Positions 1-5,155 of a DNA stretch of 5,155 bases are shown here, piece by piece. Below the pieces are notes generated by a model. That model saw nothing but the letters and a program-made list of their open reading frames with translations. It was not told the origin of the DNA and ran no database searches. Where the stretch lies: assembly GCA_026388495.1 (NCBI GenBank), contig JAPLJQ010000176.1:1-5155 (forward strand). The letters are read 5' to 3'. A program made the position numbers and the translations under genes. This DNA comes from Deltaproteobacteria bacterium. Its GTDB lineage: Bacteria; Desulfobacterota; Syntrophia; Syntrophales; UBA2185. How positions within the stretch are numbered: position 1 is the stretch's first letter; each line of letters starts with the position of its first letter.

Positions 1-195
1 CAGAGCATGAAAGATATTCTTTCAGGAAAGAACGGCGCCTGCCGAAAGATTGTGCTCCTCAACGCGTCTCTCGCAATTGTGGCCGGCGAAAAAGCCGAAA
101 ACATCCGGGAAGGCATATCCATAGCCGAAAAATGCATTGACAGTGGCGCTGCGATCAGGAAACTTCAGGCCCTCATTGAGCTGAGCAACCGTTAG
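1..195 (+). CDS. trpD: Anthranilate phosphoribosyltransferase, C-terminal end (partial at left edge)
   Basis: This is the last 64 codons of a gene that begins left of the window; the frame is open from base 1 and ends in TAG at 193-195. TrpD transfers a phosphoribosyl group from PRPP to anthranilate, the second committed step of tryptophan synthesis, in the cytoplasm. The visible piece matches the C-terminal end of the family: an ILSG loop, then a VLLNAS helix start followed by AIVAGEKAENIREGI, an IDSGAA turn and the closing helix KLQALIELSN. The catalytic glycine-rich PRPP loop and the metal-binding DE pair lie in the missing N-terminal part, so integrity of the enzyme cannot be judged. It is followed after 40 nt by trpC, which supports the assignment. 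An ATG at 7 is internal to the frame and is not a gene start. Confidence 0.93.
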   Translation, partial: QSMKDILSGKNGACRKIVLLNASLAIVAGEKAENIREGISIAEKCIDSGAAIRKLQALIELSNR

Positions 196-235
196 TTCGC
201 ATAGTCGTATGACATTATTATTAAGATGTGTAAAC

Positions 236-1015
236 ATGATATTAGATAAGATTATATCCGCAAAAAGAGAAGAGGTGATCAGTCTGACTAAGACCACGCC
301 TCTTTCGGAATTAAAAGCGGCCGTCTGTGACCTCCCTCCTGCCCGTGATTTTAAAGGGGCTCTGATGGATAAAAATTGTGCCATCATCGCGGAAATAAAA
401 AAACGTTCACCTTCAAAAGGCATTTTAAGGGATGACTTTGATCACCGCCGGATTGCATCAATTTATCAGGCAAGTGGTGCATCGGCCATTTCTGTTCTGA
501 CGGATCAGACGTTTTTTGGAGGGGATAAAAGATATCTCTCCGACATCGGAAAGATCGTACATCTTCCTCTTTTAAGGAAAGATTTTATCATCGATATGTA
601 TCAGGTCTATGAGACGAAAATTCTTGGAGGAGACGCCTTACTTCTCATTGCGGGAATCCTGGAAGCGGAAATCCTGAAGGAACTCATTGGTTTGACAGAA
701 GGGCTTGGACTTTGCGCCTTTGTCGAGGTTCATACCAAAGATGACCTCGACAAGGCTCTTGCTGCCGGTGCGACGATAATCGGCATAAACAATCGTGATT
801 TGAAGACATTTTCTACAGACCTCAACATCTCTTTAATCCTTGCACCTCACGTTCCTCCAAACACGAGCCTTATCAGCGAAAGCGGCATCCGCACACGAAA
901 GGACATTGATATTTTACTGAATGCAGGAATCCACGCTTTTTTAGTTGGCGAAACCCTTATGCGAGCCGACAATGTGGGCAATAAAATGAAAGAACTTCTT
1001 GGCAGGAATCAATAA
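236..1015 (+). CDS. trpC: Indole-3-glycerol phosphate synthase
   Basis: A 259-residue (beta/alpha)8-barrel enzyme that closes the ring of carboxyphenylamino-deoxyribulose phosphate, releasing CO2 and water, to give indole-3-glycerol phosphate. The family's catalytic set is visible: Glu53 and Lys55 in AEIKKRSPSKG, Lys115 in LLRKDF, Glu164 in FVEVHT, Asn185 and Arg187 in GINNRDLKTF, and Glu215-Ser216 in SLISESGIR. The phosphate-binding end of the barrel is seen as FLVGETLM near residue 236. Length is normal for a monofunctional enzyme; there is no fused TrpF domain. The frame extends upstream to an ATG at 209, but homologues typically begin with M-I-L-D-K-I followed by a K-R-E-E-V helix, so the ATG at 236 is preferred. 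Neither start has a good Shine-Dalgarno sequence, so expression may lean on translation arriving from trpD, whose stop is 40 nt upstream. Confidence 0.96.
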   Translation: MILDKIISAKREEVISLTKTTPLSELKAAVCDLPPARDFKGALMDKNCAIIAEIKKRSPSKGILRDDFDHRRIASIYQASGASAISVLTDQTFFGGDKRYLSDIGKIVHLPLLRKDFIIDMYQVYETKILGGDALLLIAGILEAEILKELIGLTEGLGLCAFVEVHTKDDLDKALAAGATIIGINNRDLKTFSTDLNISLILAPHVPPNTSLISESGIRTRKDIDILLNAGIHAFLVGETLMRADNVGNKMKELLGRNQ

Positions 1016-1018
1016 ATA

Positions 1019-1687
1019 ATGGAAATAAAAATCTGTGGAATCACCAATCTAAAAGATGCCATCTGTGTCTGCAAATCTGGCGCTGACGCTATCGGATTCA
1101 TATTCTATCGTAAGAGTCCAAGATATATCTCGCCTGAAACCGCCAGGGACATCATCAAAAACCTTCCGCAGGATTTGTGCAAGGTGGGCGTCTTTGTGAA
1201 TCATGATCCCCGCGATGTAAAAGACATATTTTCCCTATGCGGCCTCACGATGATTCAACTTCACGGTGATGAATCGCCTGAGTACTGCCGTCAATTTGCT
1301 ACTGACACCCTTATCAAGGCAATCTCTTCCCGGACACAAAAAGACCTCTGTGGATTACCGGACTTTCCTGTAAGGGCAATCCTTTGGGACGCCAGCGAAC
1401 CTGGATATTATGGTGGAACAGGCAAGACATCCAACTGGGACCTCGCTGCCATGGTAAAAAAGACACATAATCTGATTCTTGCAGGCGGGTTGAATGTTTC
1501 AAATATTAATGACGCGATCATGACCGTATCACCCCATGCCGTTGATGTGAACAGCGGCGTAGAAATCTCTCCGGGCAGAAAGGATCCGGTAAAAATACAT
1601 AGCATTATCGAAATGATTCGCACGATCACAAGAAATTCTCCAGGACAAGTATTTTCTAAGAAGAAAGATTCGGAGCATCAAGCCTGA
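1019..1687 (+). CDS. trpF: Phosphoribosylanthranilate isomerase
   Basis: A 222-residue (beta/alpha)8-barrel isomerase that performs the Amadori rearrangement of phosphoribosylanthranilate, supplying the substrate of TrpC. The general base Cys6 lies in the hallmark KICGITN at the N-terminus and the general acid Asp124 in ILWDAS. Other family landmarks are GFIFYRKSPRYI (residues 26-37), QLHGDE (80-85), the phosphate-binding GGTGKTSNWDLA (132-143), LAGGLNVSNI (154-163), and VDVNSGVE (175-182) followed by GRKDP. The start codon lies 3 nt after the trpC stop; AGGA at 1004-1007, inside the end of trpC, is a plausible ribosome binding site, so the two genes are probably translationally coupled. The last 20 or so residues (after about 202) form a polar, lysine-rich tail beyond the final barrel helix, a little longer than usual. 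Confidence 0.96.
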   Translation: MEIKICGITNLKDAICVCKSGADAIGFIFYRKSPRYISPETARDIIKNLPQDLCKVGVFVNHDPRDVKDIFSLCGLTMIQLHGDESPEYCRQFATDTLIKAISSRTQKDLCGLPDFPVRAILWDASEPGYYGGTGKTSNWDLAAMVKKTHNLILAGGLNVSNINDAIMTVSPHAVDVNSGVEISPGRKDPVKIHSIIEMIRTITRNSPGQVFSKKKDSEHQA

Positions 1688-1736
1688 TCTCATATTTTTA
1701 CATCATAACAAGAAATTAAATACAAAGGAAAACATT

Positions 1737-2930
1737 ATGCAGCAAACTTTACCCGATAAAAATGGACACTTCGGAATATTTGGCGGACGCTATGTTGCAG
1801 AAACCCTGATGCCCGCCCTTATTGACCTTGAACATGCCTATAAGGCGGCACGAAAGGACAGAGCTTTTAAAGATGTGCTTGCCCGTTATCTTTGTGAATA
1901 TGCGGGTAGAGAAACGCCTCTTTATTACGCAAAGCGTCTAACCGAAGAGATGGGGGGTGCCAGAATTTATCTGAAGAGGGAAGATCTTAATCACACAGGA
2001 TCTCACAAACTCAACAATACCCTGGGTCAGGCGCTGATGAGCATGCGGATGAACAAAAGAAGGGTGATCGCTGAGACAGGCGCAGGACAACATGGCGTCG
2101 CCACTGCCACGGTAGCCGCCCTTTTCGGCATGGAATGCCGGATTTTCATGGGAGAAGAAGATATAAGACGTCAGGCGCCCAATGTATTCAGAATGAAAAT
2201 TTTAGGAGCTGAGGTCGTACCCGTCACTACGGGAACGGCAACCCTGAAGGATGCCATGAACGAGGCCATGCGGCAGTGGGTGTCGCTGGTTCGGGATACC
2301 TTCTACATTATCGGAACTACGGCAGGTCCTCACCCCTACCCCATGATGGTGCGGGATTTTCAGAGCGTCATCGGTAAAGAAACAAAAGGGCAGATATTGA
2401 AGAGAGAAGGCAGACTTCCCGACTACCTCATTGCATGTGTGGGTGGTGGCAGCAACGCCATGGGCCTTTTTTATCCATTCAAGGATATTCCCGCCGTTAA
2501 GATGATCGGTGTTGAGGCGGCCGGAAAGGGCATCAATACGGGTCATCATGCAGCCAGCATATCCGCAGGAAGCATCGGCGTTCTTCATGGAAACAAGACC
2601 TATCTTCTTCAGGACGGAAACGGTCAGGTGCAAGACGCCTACTCCATCGCTGCCGGGCTCGACTATCCGGGGGTCGGCCCCGAACATGGCTATTTCAAAG
2701 ATACGGGAAGAGCAAGCTATGTCAGCATTGAGGATGAAGAGGCAATCCATGCCTTCATGTTTCTTTCAAAATATGAGGGTATTATTCCCGCCATGGAGAG
2801 CGCCCACGCTGTGGCCTATGCCATGAAACTGGCGCCCACTTTGAAAAGAGATAACATCATCGTGGTCAACCTCTCTGGAAGAGGAGATAAGGATGCAGAA
2901 ACCATCAGCCAGAGAATGAATGTAACATGA
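1737..2930 (+). CDS. trpB: Tryptophan synthase beta chain
   Basis: A 397-residue PLP enzyme that condenses indole with L-serine to make tryptophan, working as the central dimer of the alpha2-beta2 complex with TrpA. The PLP lysine is Lys91 in NHTGSHKLNN, and the catalytic Glu113 lies in ETGAGQHG. The cofactor phosphate loop GGGSN is at 236-240, Asp309 is in GLDYPGVGPEH (substrate closure region), and Ser380 in VNLSGRGDKD sits at the pyridine nitrogen. The N-terminal GIFGGRYVAETLMPAL is typical of the TrpB1 type, which pairs with TrpA, rather than the longer TrpB2 type. The start is supported by AAAGGAAA at 1724-1731 ending about 5 nt before the ATG. The gene lies 49 nt after trpF and, unusually, 155 nt before trpA. 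Residue numbers were assigned by counting and comparison with the remembered Salmonella enzyme. Confidence 0.98.
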   Translation: MQQTLPDKNGHFGIFGGRYVAETLMPALIDLEHAYKAARKDRAFKDVLARYLCEYAGRETPLYYAKRLTEEMGGARIYLKREDLNHTGSHKLNNTLGQALMSMRMNKRRVIAETGAGQHGVATATVAALFGMECRIFMGEEDIRRQAPNVFRMKILGAEVVPVTTGTATLKDAMNEAMRQWVSLVRDTFYIIGTTAGPHPYPMMVRDFQSVIGKETKGQILKREGRLPDYLIACVGGGSNAMGLFYPFKDIPAVKMIGVEAAGKGINTGHHAASISAGSIGVLHGNKTYLLQDGNGQVQDAYSIAAGLDYPGVGPEHGYFKDTGRASYVSIEDEEAIHAFMFLSKYEGIIPAMESAHAVAYAMKLAPTLKRDNIIVVNLSGRGDKDAETISQRMNVT

Positions 2931-2988
2931 ACTGTCTCAGACAAGACTCTGATGTGTGAAATATCATTTCGTGTTTTGCACTGAATCT

Positions 2989-3016
2989 TTGACGAACTCG
3001 GAAAAAGTTTTAAAAT
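2989..3016 (+). promoter_or_regulatory. Candidate sigma70-type promoter upstream of trpA
   Basis: TTGACG at 2989-2994 (5 of 6 to the -35 consensus) and TAAAAT at 3011-3016 (5 of 6 to the -10 consensus) are separated by 16 nt. Transcription would start near 3023, at the foot of the inverted repeat, giving a leader of about 60 nt before trpA. It lies in the wide trpB-trpA gap, where extra trpA transcription would make sense. The match is by eye in AT-rich DNA and could be chance. Confidence 0.4.
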
Positions 3017-3022
3017 CCTTAC

Positions 3023-3055
3023 TTTGTCATTCCGGACTTTATCCGGAATGATGAA
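3023..3055. repeat. Perfect inverted repeat, REP-like extragenic palindrome
   Basis: TCATTCCGGA at 3027-3036 and TCCGGAATGA at 3042-3051 are exact reverse complements around a 5-nt loop (CTTTA). Two wobble pairs and two further T-A pairs extend the stem outward to 3023 and 3055, giving about 14 bp. No T-run follows on either strand, so it does not look like an intrinsic terminator. Short palindromes beginning GTCATTCC are known, from general knowledge, as dispersed intergenic repeats in many proteobacterial genomes; this one would fit that class. In the trp mRNA it would form a stable hairpin between trpB and trpA. Confidence 0.75.
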
Positions 3056-3085
3056 AAATGAGAAATATTATCTGGAGATTAAATC

Positions 3086-3880
3086 ATGAGCGGAAGAATA
3101 GGGAAAAAGTTTATCGAGTTGCAGCGCAGGAAGGAGAAGGCTTTGGTCGTCTATCTTACTGCGGGAGACCCCGATCTGGAAACGACGTATCGTCTCATCC
3201 TTGAATTAGAAAAATCCGGAGTAGACATCCTTGAAATCGGCGTTCCTTTCTCAGATCCGACAGCCGACGGCCCCATCATTCAAGCAGCTTGCCTGAGAGC
3301 GCTCCGCAGGGGGACCACCCTGTCCAATATTCTCCATATGGTCAAATCCATCAGGAAGGTTTCCCAGATCCCCGTAGTCCTGTTTGGTTATTACAACCCC
3401 ATTTTTTCCTTCGGGAATCAGGCATTTGCAAGAGAAGCAAAACTGGCGGGCGTTGACGGAATCCTTGTCGTCGATCTCCCGCCGGAAGAATCACAGGAAC
3501 TTCGGCAATACACGGATCGTGAAGGCCTTGATTTCATCTCCCTTATTGCACCCACAACGGACGAAGATCGAATAAAAAAGATTTCTAAAAACTCCACAGG
3601 CTTTCTTTATTACATTTCTGTTACCGGGGTTACAGGAACGGCAACGCCCCGACCCGGAGACATCAAAAAGGATGTCGAAAGAATTCGCGACATTACCCCC
3701 CTTCCCCTGGTCGTCGGTTTTGGCATTTCCACGCCCCGTCAGGCCCGTGAAATTGCCTTTTATGCAAACGGCGTTGTCATCGGCAGCGCCTTTGTCAAAA
3801 TGATTGAAGAGCATACAGGTAACATTGACTTGGAAAAGAGTGTCTCGTCTTATGCGGAGGATATAAAAATGGCGCTTTAA
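3086..3880 (+). CDS. trpA: Tryptophan synthase alpha chain
   Basis: A 264-residue (beta/alpha)8-barrel lyase that cleaves indole-3-glycerol phosphate into glyceraldehyde 3-phosphate and indole, which is channelled into TrpB. The catalytic pair is Glu50 in DILEIGVPFSDP and Asp61 in TADGPIIQ, equivalent to Glu49 and Asp60 of the Salmonella enzyme. YLTAGDPD (23-30), the FGYYNPI segment (100-106), YYISVTGVTG (175-184), and the phosphate-binding GFGIS (211-215) and VIGSAFV (231-237) are all in place. Length is typical. A good ribosome binding site, GGAG at 3074-3077, lies 8 nt before the ATG, so trpA has its own initiation signal, in keeping with its separation from trpB by 155 nt. No terminator-like hairpin follows the stop codon. 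Confidence 0.97.
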   Translation: MSGRIGKKFIELQRRKEKALVVYLTAGDPDLETTYRLILELEKSGVDILEIGVPFSDPTADGPIIQAACLRALRRGTTLSNILHMVKSIRKVSQIPVVLFGYYNPIFSFGNQAFAREAKLAGVDGILVVDLPPEESQELRQYTDREGLDFISLIAPTTDEDRIKKISKNSTGFLYYISVTGVTGTATPRPGDIKKDVERIRDITPLPLVVGFGISTPRQAREIAFYANGVVIGSAFVKMIEEHTGNIDLEKSVSSYAEDIKMAL

Positions 3881-3887
3881 ATAGCCC

Positions 3888-3920
3888 TTGACAAATCGCG
3901 GGGCAGAAAATATCTATAAT
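3888..3920 (+). promoter_or_regulatory. Candidate promoter after trpA
   Basis: A perfect -35 hexamer TTGACA (3888-3893) starts 7 nt after the trpA stop. A perfect TATAAT is at 3915-3920 but with a 21-nt spacer, longer than optimal; an overlapping weaker TATCTA at 3911-3916 gives the ideal 17-nt spacer. Transcription would start near 3923-3928, at or just past the ATG at 3922, which favours the downstream ATG at 4045 or a leaderless message. It suggests the acyltransferase region is transcribed apart from trp. Confidence 0.4.
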
Positions 3921-3921
3921 C

Positions 3922-4044
3922 ATGAATTTTACCATCTTCGATATCCCCGTATTGAAAAACTTTCTCCAGGCGTTTTCCATCATCATCTTGAGAATATTCG
4001 GATGGCGACGTTAAGGTCGGCTGCCCGATATCCCCAAATTCGTC
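3922..4044 (+). pseudogene. N-terminal segment of the acyltransferase, cut off by an in-frame TAA
   Basis: From the ATG at 3922 the frame encodes 30 residues with a hydrophobic helix (LKNFLQAFSIIILRIFGW), then TAA at 4012-4014, then GRLPDIPKFV leading without frame change into the catalytic core at 4045. Homologues in this acyltransferase family commonly have such a helix ending in a G-W-[KR]-x-x-G motif followed by a P-[DN]-[IL]-P-K stretch just before the core, so the residues on both sides of the stop read as one protein. The stop stands where a charged residue is usual; a single base change from AAA, GAA or CAA would create it. No convincing ribosome binding site precedes 3922. It could be a genuine nonsense mutation, a sequencing error, or a decayed start region of a gene now starting at 4045. 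Confidence 0.6.
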
Positions 4045-4527
4045 ATGATCGCTGCACCTCATACTTCGAACTGGGATTTTCCAATCGCACTGGCCGTCAT
4101 GTTTGCCTACAAGATGAATCTGAACTGGCTGGGCAAGGACGCCCTTTTTCGCTGGCCATTCGGCGGTTTCTTCAAATGGCTGGGCGGCATACCCATCAAC
4201 CGTTCAAAGCCGGGCGATGTGGTGGCACAATCGATCAAGGCCTTCAAAGACAAGGTAAAAATGGTGATGGTAATCGCTCCCGAGGGAACGCGGAAAAAAG
4301 CAAGATACTGGAAAACAGGATTTTATCACATCGCCAATGGTGCCGACATCCCTATTGTCATGGGTTTTTTGGATTATATTAGAAAAGTGGGCGGTATCGG
4401 TCCTTCATTCATGCCAACGGGAAACATTGATATCGACATGAAATCGATTCAGGAATTCTATGCCACTATCACCGGCAAATTTCCCGAAAAATCCGTGCCC
4501 GCTATGATTGCTCCGCGGGACACATAA
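4045..4527 (+). CDS. Lysophospholipid acyltransferase family protein (PlsC-like), catalytic core
   Basis: The open part encodes 160 residues of a PlsC/LPLAT-type acyltransferase, a membrane-associated enzyme class that moves an acyl chain onto a lysophospholipid or related acceptor. Numbering from an ATG at 3922, motif I is HTSNWD (47-52, the H-x4-D catalytic pair), motif II is GGIPINRSK (88-96), motif III is APEGTRKK (119-126) followed by WKTGFYHIA, and motif IV is the IPIVMGFLDY stretch (143-152). These match a short bacterial subfamily of about 200 residues, close to 1-acylglycerol-3-phosphate acyltransferases; the true acceptor cannot be inferred. The ATG at 4045 is the first start codon after the TAA at 4012, but it has no visible ribosome binding site, removes the N-terminal helix, and leaves the catalytic His only six residues from the N-terminus. 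A product from this start is therefore of doubtful activity. The gene follows trpA but has no link to tryptophan synthesis. Confidence 0.8.
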   Translation: MIAAPHTSNWDFPIALAVMFAYKMNLNWLGKDALFRWPFGGFFKWLGGIPINRSKPGDVVAQSIKAFKDKVKMVMVIAPEGTRKKARYWKTGFYHIANGADIPIVMGFLDYIRKVGGIGPSFMPTGNIDIDMKSIQEFYATITGKFPEKSVPAMIAPRDT

Positions 4528-4540
4528 TCCATTATTAAAC

Positions 4541-4567
4541 TTGCTTTACGGATGAGAGCATTATAAT
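4541..4567 (+). promoter_or_regulatory. Possible promoter for the repeat-protein gene
   Basis: The 129-nt gap after the acyltransferase (4528-4656) is AT-rich. It holds a perfect -10 hexamer TATAAT at 4562-4567 with only a weak TTGCTT at 4541-4546 as -35 and a short 15-nt spacer. A start near 4574 would give a leader of about 80 nt. No terminator with a T-run was found in this gap; AATATT repeats near 4600-4617 form only a weak AT stem. Confidence 0.25.
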
Positions 4568-4656
4568 AGATACAGCGCATTCGGATGATGAACTATTAAA
4601 ATATTTGATTAATATTATCAGGTGTATTCAGGTCAACATAAGGAAAGATAGTTAAG

Positions 4657-5155
4657 ATGCTATTCAACAACACTGATCCGAAAAAGATTGGTTTGAACCG
4701 TCCAAAAATCAAAGATGGAACCTACGATGAGGCTTATGCTTTCCGGGGCTGCCTTGAAGCGCGTATCAGCGGCGGCGTTTTTACCGGTCAATACGTTTTT
4801 TACAGCGCCAAATCTCCGAAAATCAGCGGCGGAGAATTCAAATCCGATTTTTCCTTTTATGCCGCAGAAACCCCCCTGGTATCCGGCGGCATTTTTTCAG
4901 GCAAGATGTCTTTTTACGGTACCATATCCCCCGTTATCCACAATGGGAATTTCGACGGTGATTGGATTTTTTGCGAAAGTCAGGGAGCCCTGATAAAATC
5001 CGGCCATTTCTCATGTTCCGGCGCCTTAAGTGAAGCTGTCAGGGCAGCCGTCCATGGCGGCTTATTCAACGGTTCGGATTTCGGCATCACCTCGCGGCAA
5101 ATGGTTATTACCGGCGGAAATTTTACCGGCCCAGGACTACTCAAATGCAGTCAAA
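4657..5155 (+). CDS. 19-residue-repeat beta-solenoid protein (partial at right edge)
   Basis: An open frame of 166 codons begins at the ATG at 4657 and leaves the window without a stop. The start is supported by AAGGA at 4640-4644, about 12 nt upstream. After a hydrophilic 17-residue leader (MLFNNTDPKKIGLNRPK) with no signal peptide or membrane segment, the whole visible protein is built of gapless 19-residue units: seven complete and one cut. Each unit begins I or V, has Gly at position 4 and Phe or Tyr at position 6, mostly Gly or Ser at 8, and often Phe at 12. This spacing fits one turn of a parallel beta-helix per unit. I do not recognise the family with certainty; cytoplasmic right-handed beta-helix proteins of the DUF3737 kind have similar turn lengths and a comparable opening (a D-E-x-x-A segment), but the similarity is loose. 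Function is unknown. Nothing in the sequence ties it to the trp genes. Confidence 0.8.
   Translation, partial: MLFNNTDPKKIGLNRPKIKDGTYDEAYAFRGCLEARISGGVFTGQYVFYSAKSPKISGGEFKSDFSFYAAETPLVSGGIFSGKMSFYGTISPVIHNGNFDGDWIFCESQGALIKSGHFSCSGALSEAVRAAVHGGLFNGSDFGITSRQMVITGGNFTGPGLLKCSQ
4708..5155 (+). repeat. 57-nt coding periodicity (eight 19-residue units)
   Basis: Units start at 4708, 4765, 4822, 4879, 4936, 4993, 5050 and 5107, the last one cut by the window edge. They open with IKDGTY, ISGGVF, ISGGEF, VSGGIF, IHNGNF, IKSGHF, VHGGLF and ITGGNF. Gly at position 4 and an aromatic residue at position 6 are present in all eight. The units keep exact length but differ widely in DNA sequence, so the repeat is conserved at protein rather than nucleotide level, which argues for old duplication under structural selection. 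Confidence 0.85.

Noticed and set aside
22..423. 133-codon open frame on the minus strand across trpD and trpC
   Set aside because: It is antisense to two conserved genes and shows no domain or start signal of its own.
2202..2750. 182-codon open frame on the minus strand inside trpB
   Set aside because: It lies wholly antisense to a well-conserved gene, shows no recognisable domain and has cysteine/histidine-rich, low-order sequence typical of a shadow frame.
2933..2952. Small inverted repeats just after the trpB stop (TGTCT/AGACA and TCAGA/TCTGA)
   Set aside because: The stems are only 5 bp and mutually exclusive; there is no leader peptide or T-run, so an attenuator is not supported.
3023..3055. 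Intrinsic terminator between trpB and trpA
   Set aside because: The stem is strong but is followed by TGAAAAATGAG rather than a T-run, and trpA must still be expressed downstream; there is no T-run on the minus-strand side either.
3888..4382. 164-codon + strand frame overlapping the acyltransferase
   Set aside because: It spans the stop at 4012, but the acyltransferase motifs are all in the other frame; this product is rich in Arg, His and Gly with no motif, so it is an alternative-frame shadow.
4715..4993. 92-codon + strand frame inside the repeat-protein gene
   Set aside because: The frame starting at 4657 has a ribosome binding site and a strict 19-residue periodicity; the overlapping frame has neither.

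Overview
The window carries the distal part of a tryptophan biosynthesis operon followed by two unrelated genes, all on the + strand. Gene order is trpD (3' end only), trpC, trpF, trpB, trpA, then a PlsC-type acyltransferase gene interrupted by a stop codon, then the 5' part of a gene for a strictly periodic repeat protein that runs off the right edge. The moderate GC content, the D-C-F-B-A order and the general look of the Trp proteins suggest a Gram-negative proteobacterium or Desulfobacterota (a Syntrophus/deltaproteobacterial-like genome). This is inference from memory; no database was searched.

Positions 1-3880 hold the trp genes. TrpD, TrpC and TrpF act in series to turn anthranilate into indole-3-glycerol phosphate, and TrpA plus TrpB form tryptophan synthase, which finishes the pathway. 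Known catalytic residues are present in TrpC, TrpF, TrpB and TrpA, so these four genes look functional. Spacing is tight between trpC and trpF (3 nt), short at trpD-trpC (40 nt) and trpF-trpB (49 nt), but unusually wide between trpB and trpA (155 nt). That wide gap holds a candidate internal promoter and a perfect 10-bp inverted repeat resembling a dispersed extragenic palindrome. The operon leader and trpE/trpG would lie to the left, outside the window, so regulation by attenuation or repressor cannot be judged.

Positions 3881-4656 hold a candidate promoter, a lysophospholipid acyltransferase-like gene and a 129-nt AT-rich gap. The acyltransferase reading frame is continuous in sequence character from 3922 to 4527, but a TAA at 4012-4014 separates the N-terminal helix from the catalytic core. 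This is either a real nonsense mutation, a restart at 4045, or a sequencing error.

From 4657 to the right edge there is an open frame whose product consists of consecutive 19-residue units, eight of them visible, with a conserved Gly and an aromatic residue in each. This predicts a beta-solenoid protein without a signal peptide. It is the least ordinary object in the window. No RNA gene, CRISPR array, insertion sequence or clear intrinsic terminator was seen.
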